Shown here: positions 34,057-41,787 of the stretch, in pieces
Numbering within the stretch: position 1 is the stretch's first letter
Layout: every line of letters begins with the position of its first letter
From: Blautia sp. An249
GTDB taxonomy: Bacteria; Bacillota; Clostridia; Lachnospirales; Lachnospiraceae
NCBI RefSeq assembly: GCF_002159835.1
Contig: NZ_NFJL01000003.1
Span: forward strand, 124,001 to 188,000
Length of the DNA: 64,000 nt
Direction of reading: 5' to 3'
The notes under the pieces: model-generated
Seen by the model: only the letters and a program-made list of their open reading frames with translations
Databases searched by the model: none
What the model was told of the DNA's origin: nothing
Position numbers and translations under genes: made by a program

Positions 34057-35340
34057 TTACCGGCGGGCCAGCTCCCTGGTAATATCCTCCCAGGTCACGC
34101 CTTTTTGTGCCATTAAGACCATTACATGGTAAAGAAAATCGGAAATCTCATATTTTATCTCTTCTTTGTCCGGATTTTTAGCCGCAATGACAATCTCCGT
34201 ACACTCTTCGCCCACCTTTTTCAGGATTTTATCAATTCCTTTGTCAAAGAGATAATTGGTATAGGAACCTTCTTTTGGATGTTCCTTTCTGTCCAGAATT
34301 ACATCGTAGACACTCTGGAAAACTTTTAATGGATTGGTATCCTCGTATTCTTTCTTCATTAATTCCTGGAAGAAACAGGTTTTATTTCCTGTATGGCAGG
34401 CGGCTCCTATCTGATCCACCTTTGCCAGGATGGTATCGTTGTCGCAGTCCAGATGCAGAGATTTTACATACTGGAAATGACCGGAAGTTTCCCCTTTCAG
34501 CCAGAGCTGATTCCGGCTGCGGCTGTAGTAAGTCATTTTTCCGGTTCTCAGGGTATTGGAAAAGGCCTCTTCATTCATATAAGCCAGCATCAGAACTTCT
34601 TCCGTACGGTAATCCTGCACAATAACCGGAATCATGCCGTCTTTGTTGAGTTTAAACTCCTGCCAGGAAATCCTGCTCTCAAAAGTATTGACAGAAATCC
34701 CCGCCTCTTTGCACACCGTCTTAAATTCCATCAGATTCGCAGAAGGACTGCTTACAAAGCTGCCGCTCAATGCCCAGATGTTGTCTTCCTTTAAAAATCC
34801 TTTAAGACGTTCCTGGTTTTCCTCTTCCGTATGGAAGATAACCGGAAGGCTGGTGGATTCCAGCAGCTCTTTGGAAAAATTATCCAGGGAAAGAATGGAG
34901 TCCGCATAAGTTTCAATCCGCTCTCTGTTCCCGGTAAACTCTTCCAGAGAAGAAATGCTTACTACCATTTTTTCTTTTCCAAACCGTTTCGAGACTTCTT
35001 CCAGAAGTTCAATGTTGCTTTCTTTGGAAAAGTTTAAAACGGTTTTCTGGCATCCGGCATAAATCAGTTTCTTAACATCTTCCATCCGTTTAATATTTCC
35101 GGCTCCAATCACCGGAATCTCTGAAATGCTGCAGATGTCCTTTATTTTCCCGATAGCGGCTTCATGTTCTGCATCACTGGAAGAAAAGTCGAAGATCAGA
35201 AGCTTGTCTGCTCCGTGATCGTTATAATATCGTGTCAGTTCCTCCACGTCTCCGGAAGAAAACAGATTTTTCTGTCCCCATCCTGCCACGGCCTTCCCGT
35301 TGAGAAGATACAGACAGGGGATGAATTCTTTCTTTCTCAT
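34057..35340 (-). CDS. hisI: Three-domain histidine enzyme: degenerate HisF-like barrel + HisI + HisE
   Basis: A 427-residue protein. Residues about 220-325 are HisI (phosphoribosyl-AMP cyclohydrolase) with DCDND (298-302) and zinc cysteines C299, C315 and C322 ([11 protein letters not shown]). Residues about 335-427 are HisE (phosphoribosyl-ATP pyrophosphatase) with [14 protein letters not shown]. In front, residues 1-215 look like a HisF/HisA beta-alpha barrel ([32 protein letters not shown]), but the two catalytic aspartates are gone: position 11 is Tyr where HisF has Asp11, and position 130 is Ser where it has Asp130. The barrel is thus probably structural or regulatory. ATG 35340; last gene of the his cluster. 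Confidence 0.9.
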   Translation of the reverse strand: MRKKEFIPCLYLLNGKAVAGWGQKNLFSSGDVEELTRYYNDHGADKLLIFDFSSSDAEHEAAIGKIKDICSISEIPVIGAGNIKRMEDVKKLIYAGCQKTVLNFSKESNIELLEEVSKRFGKEKMVVSISSLEEFTGNRERIETYADSILSLDNFSKELLESTSLPVIFHTEEENQERLKGFLKEDNIWALSGSFVSSPSANLMEFKTVCKEAGISVNTFESRISWQEFKLNKDGMIPVIVQDYRTEEVLMLAYMNEEAFSNTLRTGKMTYYSRSRNQLWLKGETSGHFQYVKSLHLDCDNDTILAKVDQIGAACHTGNKTCFFQELMKKEYEDTNPLKVFQSVYDVILDRKEHPKEGSYTNYLFDKGIDKILKKVGEECTEIVIAAKNPDKEEIKYEISDFLYHVMVLMAQKGVTWEDITRELARR

Positions 35341-35363
35341 AATGTATCCTTTCCTGATTTTTC

Positions 35364-35948
35364 TTATAATGTTCCCTTGGTGGAGAGAACATCGGTAATT
35401 CTGGAATCATAAGACACCGCCATATCCAGCGCCTTGGCGAAACTCTTGAACATGGCTTCTGCCACATGGTGATTATTGCCCGGGGTTAACACCTTCAGAT
35501 GGAGATTCATTTTCGCCGAATAAGAAACGGCGTAAAAGAATTCCCGAACCATCTCTGACGCCATATCTCCGATTTTATCGGCGGTAAACGCCCCGTCAAA
35601 GGAGAGATAAGGTCTTCCTGACAAATCCACCGCACAGAGCACCAAAGCCTCGTCCATGGGCAAAATACAGCTTCCATAGCGGCGGATTCCCTTCTTGTCT
35701 CCTGCAGTTTCCGCAATTGCCGTTCCCAGAACAATCCCCGTATCCTCAATGGTATGGTGATCGTCCACCTGCAAATCTCCGGACACACGAAGGGCCAGAT
35801 CAAACAGGCCGTGACGGGTAAATCCGTCCAGCATATGATCAAAGAATCCCACTCCCGTGGTAATATCGGAAAGGCCCGTACCGTCCAGGTTCAGCTTTAA
35901 TTTAATCTGCGTTTCTTTTGTATTTCGTTCCACAGAAGCCTCTCTCAT
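35364..35948 (-). CDS. hisB: Imidazoleglycerol-phosphate dehydratase
   Basis: Monofunctional HisB (194 residues), a manganese enzyme of histidine synthesis. Metal-binding His clusters are present: [22 protein letters not shown] and [15 protein letters not shown] 35948 has AAAAGGAGG 7 bp upstream, and that site lies inside the last codons of hisD (1-bp gap). No phosphatase domain, as in most Firmicutes. Confidence 0.96.
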   Translation of the reverse strand: MREASVERNTKETQIKLKLNLDGTGLSDITTGVGFFDHMLDGFTRHGLFDLALRVSGDLQVDDHHTIEDTGIVLGTAIAETAGDKKGIRRYGSCILPMDEALVLCAVDLSGRPYLSFDGAFTADKIGDMASEMVREFFYAVSYSAKMNLHLKVLTPGNNHHVAEAMFKSFAKALDMAVSYDSRITDVLSTKGTL

Positions 35949-35949
35949 C

Positions 35950-37248
35950 TTAATCCTCCTTTTCAAACCGCACCCCAATGGAATTGGCATGGGCAGTCAG
36001 TTGTTCCGACTGGGCAAACTGCATAATATCCTTGTGAATTTCTTCCAGAGCTTCTCTGGAGTAGTAAATAATACTGGATTTTTTTACAAAATCATCTACC
36101 GAAAGAGGGGAGAAGAATTTGGCTGTTCCATTGGTGGGAAGCACATGGTTGGGGCCTGCGAAATAATCTCCCAGAGGCTCAGAGCTGTTCTCCCCGATAA
36201 AAATAGCTCCCGCATTGCGGATTTTCATCATTACTTCAAAAGGATTTTCCGTTACAATTTCCAGATGTTCTGAGGCAATGGCATTGGCAGTTTCAATGGC
36301 TTCATCCAGGGTCTGTGCCACCAGCAGATACCCAAACTGTTCCAGAGATTTCTCAATAATTTCTCTTCTGGAGAGAACCTGAAGGAATCCCTGTATTTCT
36401 TTTTCCACTTTTTCAGCCAAAGCCCTGCTGGTAGTAATTAAAATGGCAGAAGCCATTTCATCGTGTTCTGCCTGTGAAAGCAGATCAGCTGCCACATAAC
36501 GGGGATTGGCCGTTTCATCTGCCAGCACTAAGATTTCACTGGGGCCGGCCACAGAATCAATACTTACATGACCGTAAACGGCCTTTTTGGCCAGGGCCAC
36601 ATAAATGTTTCCCGGGCCTACGATTTTATCCACTTTAGGGATACTCTCTGTCCCGTAAGCCAAAGCGGCGATGGCCTGGGCGCCTCCTGCCTTGTAAATT
36701 TCATCCGCTCCGGCCTCCTTTGCCGCAACCAGGGTGGAGGGATTGACCTTTCCGTCTTTTCCCGGCGGCGTGGTCATAATAATACGGGAAACCCCGGCCG
36801 TTTTGGCCGGTACAATATTCATTAACACAGAAGAGGGATAGACAGCCTTTCCCCCGGGGACATAAACGCCGACTTTTTCCATGGGGATCACTTTCTGTCC
36901 CAGCATGGTTCCCTTCTCACTGCTGGTAAACCAGCTGTTCTGCCGCTGACGTTCATGGTAAGCGCGGATATTTTCCAGGGATTTCCGAATAACCTGTATC
37001 AGCGCCGGATCCACCAGGCCATAAGCCTCTTCGATTTCTTCATCAGATACACGGATAGTGTCTTTGGTAATCCTGACTTTATCAAAAGCCTCTGTATAGG
37101 CAAAGAGAGCCTGATCTTTTTCTTCTTTTATTTTAGCCAGAATCTGGTTTACTCTCTCTTCGTATTCCCCATACTGACTGGGACTTCTTTTTAACAGATT
37201 TTCCAGGATGTTCTCTTTTGTTTCCGGGGTTAATGGGATGATTTTCAT
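35950..37248 (-). CDS. hisD: Histidinol dehydrogenase
   Basis: Zn/NAD-dependent enzyme for the last two oxidations to histidine (432 residues). Recognisable motifs: VGVYVPGGKAVYPSSVLM, GPGNIYVALAKKAVYGHVSIDSVAGPSE in part, SQAEHDEMASA (Zn ligands), the catalytic Glu-His of ASEHLEIV, and GPNHVLPTNGTA. ATG 37248 is preferred because MKIIPLTPET matches the family opening and it follows the hisG stop by 1 bp; a GTG at 37257 inside hisG is the alternative. Confidence 0.96.
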   Translation of the reverse strand: MKIIPLTPETKENILENLLKRSPSQYGEYEERVNQILAKIKEEKDQALFAYTEAFDKVRITKDTIRVSDEEIEEAYGLVDPALIQVIRKSLENIRAYHERQRQNSWFTSSEKGTMLGQKVIPMEKVGVYVPGGKAVYPSSVLMNIVPAKTAGVSRIIMTTPPGKDGKVNPSTLVAAKEAGADEIYKAGGAQAIAALAYGTESIPKVDKIVGPGNIYVALAKKAVYGHVSIDSVAGPSEILVLADETANPRYVAADLLSQAEHDEMASAILITTSRALAEKVEKEIQGFLQVLSRREIIEKSLEQFGYLLVAQTLDEAIETANAIASEHLEIVTENPFEVMMKIRNAGAIFIGENSSEPLGDYFAGPNHVLPTNGTAKFFSPLSVDDFVKKSSIIYYSREALEEIHKDIMQFAQSEQLTAHANSIGVRFEKED

Positions 37249-37249
37249 T

Positions 37250-37888
37250 TTATTCACTCTTTTCTCTTAACTGATTGATTAATTTTTTGATGCGTTCTCC
37301 TTCCATCCTCATGCTGACCTGGTTAACTACCATACGTGCAGACAGAGGACAGATTTCTTCCAGGACTTCCAGTCCGTTTTCTTTTAAAGTACTTCCGGTT
37401 TCTACAATATCCACGATGACTTCTGAAAGTCCCACAATGGGAGCCAGCTCAATGGAGCCGTTTAACTTAATAATTTCCACGGTCTGATGTTTTTTATTAT
37501 AAAAATAATCTTTGGCGATATTGGGATATTTGGTGGCTACCCGGATTTGGCGGCTGCCATCCAGAAACTCTCTGGCAGAGGCAGGTCCGCAGACGCACAT
37601 CCGGCAGTTTCCGAATCCCAGATCCAGCACCTCGAACAGCTTGCGACCCTCTTCCACAATGGTATCCTTACCCACAACGCCAATATCCGCTGCGCCGTAT
37701 TCCACGTAAGTGGGAACATCGGGTCCTTTGGCCAGGAAAAAGCGCAGCTTCAGCTCCTCGTTTACAAAGATTAATTTTCTGGAACTTTTATCTTTCATTT
37801 CCTCGCAGGTAATTCCGATTTTCTCCAGACATTCCAGTGTTTTGCTTGCCAGGCGTCCTTTCGTCAAAGCAATGGTTAAATATTTCAT
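37250..37888 (-). CDS. hisG: ATP phosphoribosyltransferase, short catalytic subunit
   Basis: First committed enzyme of histidine synthesis, joining ATP and PRPP. At 212 residues it is the short HisG that lacks the C-terminal regulatory domain and works as a hetero-octamer with HisZ, encoded immediately upstream. Motifs: [13 protein letters not shown] at the start, [18 protein letters not shown], and the PRPP-loop region [17 protein letters not shown]. The ATG follows the hisZ stop without any gap. Confidence 0.97.
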   Translation of the reverse strand: MKYLTIALTKGRLASKTLECLEKIGITCEEMKDKSSRKLIFVNEELKLRFFLAKGPDVPTYVEYGAADIGVVGKDTIVEEGRKLFEVLDLGFGNCRMCVCGPASAREFLDGSRQIRVATKYPNIAKDYFYNKKHQTVEIIKLNGSIELAPIVGLSEVIVDIVETGSTLKENGLEVLEEICPLSARMVVNQVSMRMEGERIKKLINQLREKSE

Positions 37889-39001
37889 CTATACGTCCTC
37901 CCGTCTTTTAAGCAGTACCCGTATGCCTTTTTTTCTCAGCTTCTGGGCATTTTCAATGACTTCTTTTCTGTCTGATGGACCGTAAGACATCACGAGAAGC
38001 TCCCTTTCCTCCGGAAGAGGAAGATTCTGTCTGGAAATGGCGTTCAGCAGCAGTTCCAGGGTAACGGCAAATCCAATGGCCGCCGCAGGAGTTCCAAACT
38101 GTTCCAGCAGGTGGTTATAGCGGCCGCCCTTGGCAATGGGCTCCCCGGTACCGTAGGTAAACGCCTGGAAAATAATTCCCGTATAATACTGATATTTACT
38201 TAACATTCCCAGATCAAAGCTGATGTATTTCTCGTATCCGTAACAGGAGAGAACCTGATAGATTTCTTCCAGCCGGTCAATGGCGGCAAGAGCCTTTTCG
38301 TTGGAAGTAATCTGCCTTGCCTCATCCAGTACTTCGGCGCCTCCGAATAACTGAGGCAGTTTTAAAAAGGACTGCTGCAGCTCCTGGGAAAGATTCTGCT
38401 GACGAAGAAGTTCTTCCACACCGAAGAAGTTTTTGCTGGAAATCAAAGAGCGAAGTTCTTCCTCCATCTCCTGGGTCATCCCCGCCTCTTCCAGCAGAGA
38501 TTTGAAAAAATCTACCTGACCCACGCTGATCTGAAATTCCTCCAGGCCTGCCTGCAAAAGCAAATCCACTATCATGGCCAGAATTTCACCGTCTGCCTCT
38601 GCCGTGGCATCCCCAATGGACTCCGCCCCAATCTGGGTGACTTCCTTAAGCATCCCTCTGTGATCGCCGTGGTTAATAAAAGTTTTCCCTGTATAACAGA
38701 GTTTCCTGCAGAGTTCCCCCTCGCTGTGGGTGGATGCGGCCCTGGCTACAGAGGGGGTAAAATCCGGTCTTAAAACCAAAGTATTTCCCTCCCGGTCGAA
38801 AAACTTATACAAATCTTTCGAAGGTATGGTTCCTACCTTCTGGCTGAAAACTTCAAAATATTCAAAGGTCGGGGTCTCGATGTCTTCGTATCCGTAATTA
38901 AGCAGTACCTGATGCAGCCGTTGGTTTAACTCCAGTTTCTGTGCGCATTCTTTTCCGTAAACATCGCGGACACCCTCCGGTGTATGTAAAGTCCGGTTCA
39001 T
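37889..39001 (-). CDS. hisZ: ATP phosphoribosyltransferase regulatory subunit HisZ
   Basis: A histidyl-tRNA-synthetase-like protein without aminoacylation function that gives short HisG its histidine feedback. The 370 residues contain class II synthetase motifs (PTFEYFEVFS, LVLRPDFTPSVAR, YYTGIIFQAFTYG, IAKGGRYNHLL). The hisS anticodon-binding domain is missing, as expected. ATG 39001 follows AGGAGGAAGTT. First gene of hisZ-hisG-hisD-hisB-hisIE; hisC, hisH, hisA and hisF are not in the window. Confidence 0.94.
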   Translation of the reverse strand: MNRTLHTPEGVRDVYGKECAQKLELNQRLHQVLLNYGYEDIETPTFEYFEVFSQKVGTIPSKDLYKFFDREGNTLVLRPDFTPSVARAASTHSEGELCRKLCYTGKTFINHGDHRGMLKEVTQIGAESIGDATAEADGEILAMIVDLLLQAGLEEFQISVGQVDFFKSLLEEAGMTQEMEEELRSLISSKNFFGVEELLRQQNLSQELQQSFLKLPQLFGGAEVLDEARQITSNEKALAAIDRLEEIYQVLSCYGYEKYISFDLGMLSKYQYYTGIIFQAFTYGTGEPIAKGGRYNHLLEQFGTPAAAIGFAVTLELLLNAISRQNLPLPEERELLVMSYGPSDRKEVIENAQKLRKKGIRVLLKRREDV

Positions 39002-39031
39002 AACTTCCTCCTGATTCTTTATTTTGCTAAA

Positions 39032-39057
39032 GTGCTAATTCGATACTACGATAGCAC
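39032..39057 (-). promoter_or_regulatory. Candidate operator of the his operon
   Basis: GTGCTA and TAGCAC are inverted and separated by 14 bp that are themselves nearly palindromic (TCG...CGA). The site covers the minus-10 and expected start of transcription. Position suggests a repressor site; the regulator is not identified. Confidence 0.45.
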
Positions 39058-39076
39058 ATTGACTATTTTCTGTCAA
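39048..39076 (-). promoter_or_regulatory. Promoter of the hisZGDB-IE operon
   Basis: Minus strand TTGACA (39076-39071), 17 bp, extended minus-10 TGCTATCGT (hexamer 39053-39048). The minus-35 overlaps the last codons of recU. Confidence 0.75.
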
Positions 39077-39606
39077 TCCCGCATTTTCAGATCCTCCTGA
39101 ATCCCATCCAAATACGGAACCAGAAATCCTCCGTGTTTCTTCAGATAAAACCCCGGGGAAAGTTCTTCCAGTTTAAAGCTTTTCCTGCCGCCCTGTTCCC
39201 TTCTCTCCCAGAAAATTTCCAACTGTCGCAGAGGCATATAATAAAATGCATCTCTGTGACTGAAAAAAAGAAGAAGGAAGGATATTCCTCCCTGCTTTTC
39301 AAACTTTTTCATGAACTCCATCTGATGGGGATGGATATTCGCCAACGGAAAGGTATCTGTGCAGCATTCCTTTGCGTCGAAGCAGACGGGAATTCCCTGC
39401 ACAGCCCCAATATAGTCCACCGTACTGCGCTGTTCAAAATATGCCAGCGTAATGTGGCGGTGTGCCTGGTCGATCTTAACAGGAGTAATCGGCGTCGGTA
39501 TTTTCTGTATAAGGGCCAGGCCTTTTTCCTGATATTGTTCATTGGTGCGGTTTACCATATCTTCCAGGGTAGACCCCCGAAGTCCCCGCGTATTCCAGGT
39601 TCCCAT
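39073..39606 (-). CDS. recU: Holliday junction resolvase RecU
   Basis: A 177-residue type II restriction-fold nuclease that resolves recombination intermediates in Firmicutes. NRTNEQYQEKGLALIQKIPTPI at the N-terminus (two parts), the catalytic Asp of STVDYIG, the Glu/Lys of FDAKE, and the HPHQMEFM motif are all present. The B. subtilis protein is about 206 residues, so this is slightly short, mostly at the N-terminus. ATG 39606 follows AGGAGCTT. Next to lepB rather than the PBP1 gene with which recU is paired in bacilli. Confidence 0.92.
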   Translation of the reverse strand: MGTWNTRGLRGSTLEDMVNRTNEQYQEKGLALIQKIPTPITPVKIDQAHRHITLAYFEQRSTVDYIGAVQGIPVCFDAKECCTDTFPLANIHPHQMEFMKKFEKQGGISFLLLFFSHRDAFYYMPLRQLEIFWERREQGGRKSFKLEELSPGFYLKKHGGFLVPYLDGIQEDLKMRD

Positions 39607-39627
39607 AAGCTCCTCCTGCCCTGTCTC

Positions 39628-40185
39628 TTATCCGATAATCTTCAGAGACGGGTAATAACGAAACAGCGCCTTCCCCACAATCTGATCAAAGGTAACATAG
39701 GTGTTCTCCCAGAACCGGGAGTCTTTGGAATAGTTCCGGTTGTCCCCCAGCATAAAGTAGGAATCCTCCGGAACTTCATAAGGGCCGAAACTTCCCACCG
39801 GCTCTTCCGGTACGAAGCTGTCGTCCAGAGGCTCTTTGGAATCATTAATGTAAACTTTTCCGTCCACAATATTTACCGTTTCTCCCGGAAGGCCGATAAT
39901 TCTTTTAATAAAAAGCTGGGATTCGTCATCCGGATATTTAAAGATTACCACGTCGAAACGTTCCGGATCTTTCATCTTATAGCCCGCATGTTTGCCGAAA
40001 AACTGCAGATTCGGCCCGTAAGCCATCCGAAATCCGAAGATCCGGTCGCCGGTCATAATGGTTTTTTCCATAGATTCAGAGGGAATTTTCGCATTAATTA
40101 ATACTACCTGATCCACAATCACAACGAAGATGAGTACAAACAGAATCAGCTGCGCAAATTCCCATATTTCTTTCCAGAATTTCAT
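39628..40185 (-). CDS. lepB: Signal peptidase I
   Basis: Membrane serine protease (185 residues) that removes signal peptides from exported proteins. One transmembrane helix (about 11-31) precedes the nucleophile S38 in IPSESMEKT; the general-base lysine is K94 in FIKRIIGLPGE; the family box LGDNRNYSKDSRFW is near residue 150. ATG 40185 has GGAGAGTT upstream and lies 92 bp inside the previous gene in a different frame. Confidence 0.96.
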   Translation of the reverse strand: MKFWKEIWEFAQLILFVLIFVVIVDQVVLINAKIPSESMEKTIMTGDRIFGFRMAYGPNLQFFGKHAGYKMKDPERFDVVIFKYPDDESQLFIKRIIGLPGETVNIVDGKVYINDSKEPLDDSFVPEEPVGSFGPYEVPEDSYFMLGDNRNYSKDSRFWENTYVTFDQIVGKALFRYYPSLKIIG

Positions 40186-41164
40186 AATAACTCTCCTCCA
40201 GGCTTTCGCCCTTCAATATATTTTGAAATAAAGCAGGAACCGGGGCGCAGAAAACCTTTTGGGAAACCGGCCCGAGGGCTCCGTCCAGCCTGGGCATCTC
40301 TAAAAGAAAAGAATGCAGAAGCTGATGCTTTAACGAATATTTTCGATACATTTTTTCATTCACTGCCGTATCTCCATACTTCCTGTCCCCCAGAAGCGGA
40401 TGGCCCGTACTTGCCAGATGGGCACGAATCTGGTGAGAGCGTCCCGTAAATAAGGTAACGCAAAGAAGGGTGACAGATCCATTGTCCCCTAACGGTGTGT
40501 ATTGGGTTTCAATGGGAACTGCATCCTCCCTTTCCTGAAGATACACTCTTACTTTATTACATTTTTCATCTTTATGCAAATATCCTTTGATAAATTTTTC
40601 TTTTTTAATAACCCCTTTCACAATACAAAGGTATTTTTTATGCAGAAGCCGCCCGGAAAACAGACGGGCCAATTCCTGCAGACCGGTCAGGCTTTTCCCG
40701 CAGGCTATGATTCCGCTGGTATTTCTGTCCAGACGATTGCAGACAGAGGGGTGAAAGGTCGCCATCTCTTCCCTGGTAAGCTGTCCGCTCTCAACCAGAT
40801 AGCCGATGAGATATTCTACCAGAGAGGGCTCTTTGCCCGATGCCCTCTGAGAGAGCATCCCCGCCGGTTTATTTACCAGAAGAATGTGAGCGTCCTCATA
40901 AAGGATGTTCAGCTTTTCTCCTGATTCATAAGAAACTTCCCGGGAGGGGCTGAATTTTGCAAAGGTTTCATCGCTTAAATAAACGGATACTCTGTCCCGG
41001 GGCTGAAGCTTTTCTCCTCCGGATGCTTTTTTATCATTTAATTTAATATTCTTTTTGCGAAGCATTTTATAGACAAACCCTTTGGGGGCTTTTGAAAGAA
41101 GCTTGGCCAGGTATTTGTCGAACCGCTGTCCTGCCTCGTTTTCTTTTATGATAAATTCCTTCAT
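40094..41164 (-). CDS. RluA/RluC-type pseudouridine synthase
   Basis: A 356-residue rRNA pseudouridine synthase. An S4 domain (about 12-75) is followed by the catalytic region with Asp in CNRLDRNTSG (about 146), TGRSHQIRAHLA and GHPLLGDRKYG. The last about 30 residues (from RNMGICAADSV) are Cys-rich and not family-like; they are coded by sequence that also encodes the start of lepB, suggesting a lost stop codon. Usual RluC-like proteins end near residue 320-325. Distinct from the RluD-like gene at 12.4 kb (different LDRNTSG motif). Confidence 0.9.
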   Translation of the reverse strand: MKEFIIKENEAGQRFDKYLAKLLSKAPKGFVYKMLRKKNIKLNDKKASGGEKLQPRDRVSVYLSDETFAKFSPSREVSYESGEKLNILYEDAHILLVNKPAGMLSQRASGKEPSLVEYLIGYLVESGQLTREEMATFHPSVCNRLDRNTSGIIACGKSLTGLQELARLFSGRLLHKKYLCIVKGVIKKEKFIKGYLHKDEKCNKVRVYLQEREDAVPIETQYTPLGDNGSVTLLCVTLFTGRSHQIRAHLASTGHPLLGDRKYGDTAVNEKMYRKYSLKHQLLHSFLLEMPRLDGALGPVSQKVFCAPVPALFQNILKGESLEESYYEILERNMGICAADSVCTHLRCDCGSGSIN

Positions 41165-41173
41165 GAAAACTCC

Positions 41174-41779
41174 TTACAGACTGATAGCCAGAATCGTATG
41201 TTTAATCAGCTCGTTTCGGGACAAATCCGGATATTGCTCATTGGGCTTAAATTCGATTTTGCTTTCCAGAGAATCCTTATGTTCCACCAGGGAATCCAAC
41301 CGTTCCAGATAAGAATTTAAGCCGGTAAATATTTTAACAGTAACTGCATATCCGTTTTTTCTTAAAATTTTCTCAATTTCCTTTTCCATAAACGCCGCGT
41401 CAATTTTCTTGCTGCTGCTGTATCCGGCAACCACATTTCCGCAGATGGCAAAAGCGTCGATGTACCCGCTTTTTTCATAAAAAGTAACGTACATTTCATA
41501 ACTCATGGTCAGATTTTTGGCCCGGTTCCGAATGGTTTCATATCGTTTGGGATCCATGTTGGCGCACCGGAAAATCATAATCAGGCCAACCAGAGATTTG
41601 CAGGCCGGAAGGCAGCCCACCACTGCGATAACTGTACAGATACTGGCCCGGGACTGAAAATAAATCCAACCCGTAAAAAATATAAGCAGGGGAACTGCAA
41701 ACAGAACTGCCGTAATGATAAGTCGTCTCTTTTTCTCACTTTGAAAATATCCATAATCGCCTTTGTGTACTTTCTGCAT
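41174..41779 (-). CDS. Membrane protein of unknown function
   Basis: A 201-residue protein I do not recognise. It starts MQKVHKGDYGYF, has two adjacent hydrophobic segments (about 20-42 and 46-70) forming a hairpin, and a cytoplasmic domain (about 75-200) with helix/strand alternation and several charged heptad-like stretches. No catalytic motif is seen. ATG 41779 is chosen because GAAGTGAGG lies 6 bp upstream; a GTG four codons earlier overlaps the ygiQ stop. It is in the middle of a tight operon between ygiQ (8-bp gap) and the pseudouridine synthase (9-bp gap). Confidence 0.7.
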   Translation of the reverse strand: MQKVHKGDYGYFQSEKKRRLIITAVLFAVPLLIFFTGWIYFQSRASICTVIAVVGCLPACKSLVGLIMIFRCANMDPKRYETIRNRAKNLTMSYEMYVTFYEKSGYIDAFAICGNVVAGYSSSKKIDAAFMEKEIEKILRKNGYAVTVKIFTGLNSYLERLDSLVEHKDSLESKIEFKPNEQYPDLSRNELIKHTILAISL

Positions 41780-41787
41780 GGGTTTCC

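Noticed and set aside
39133-40101. 322-codon open frame opposite recU and lepB
   Set aside because: It spans two well-supported genes on the other strand and shows no domain.
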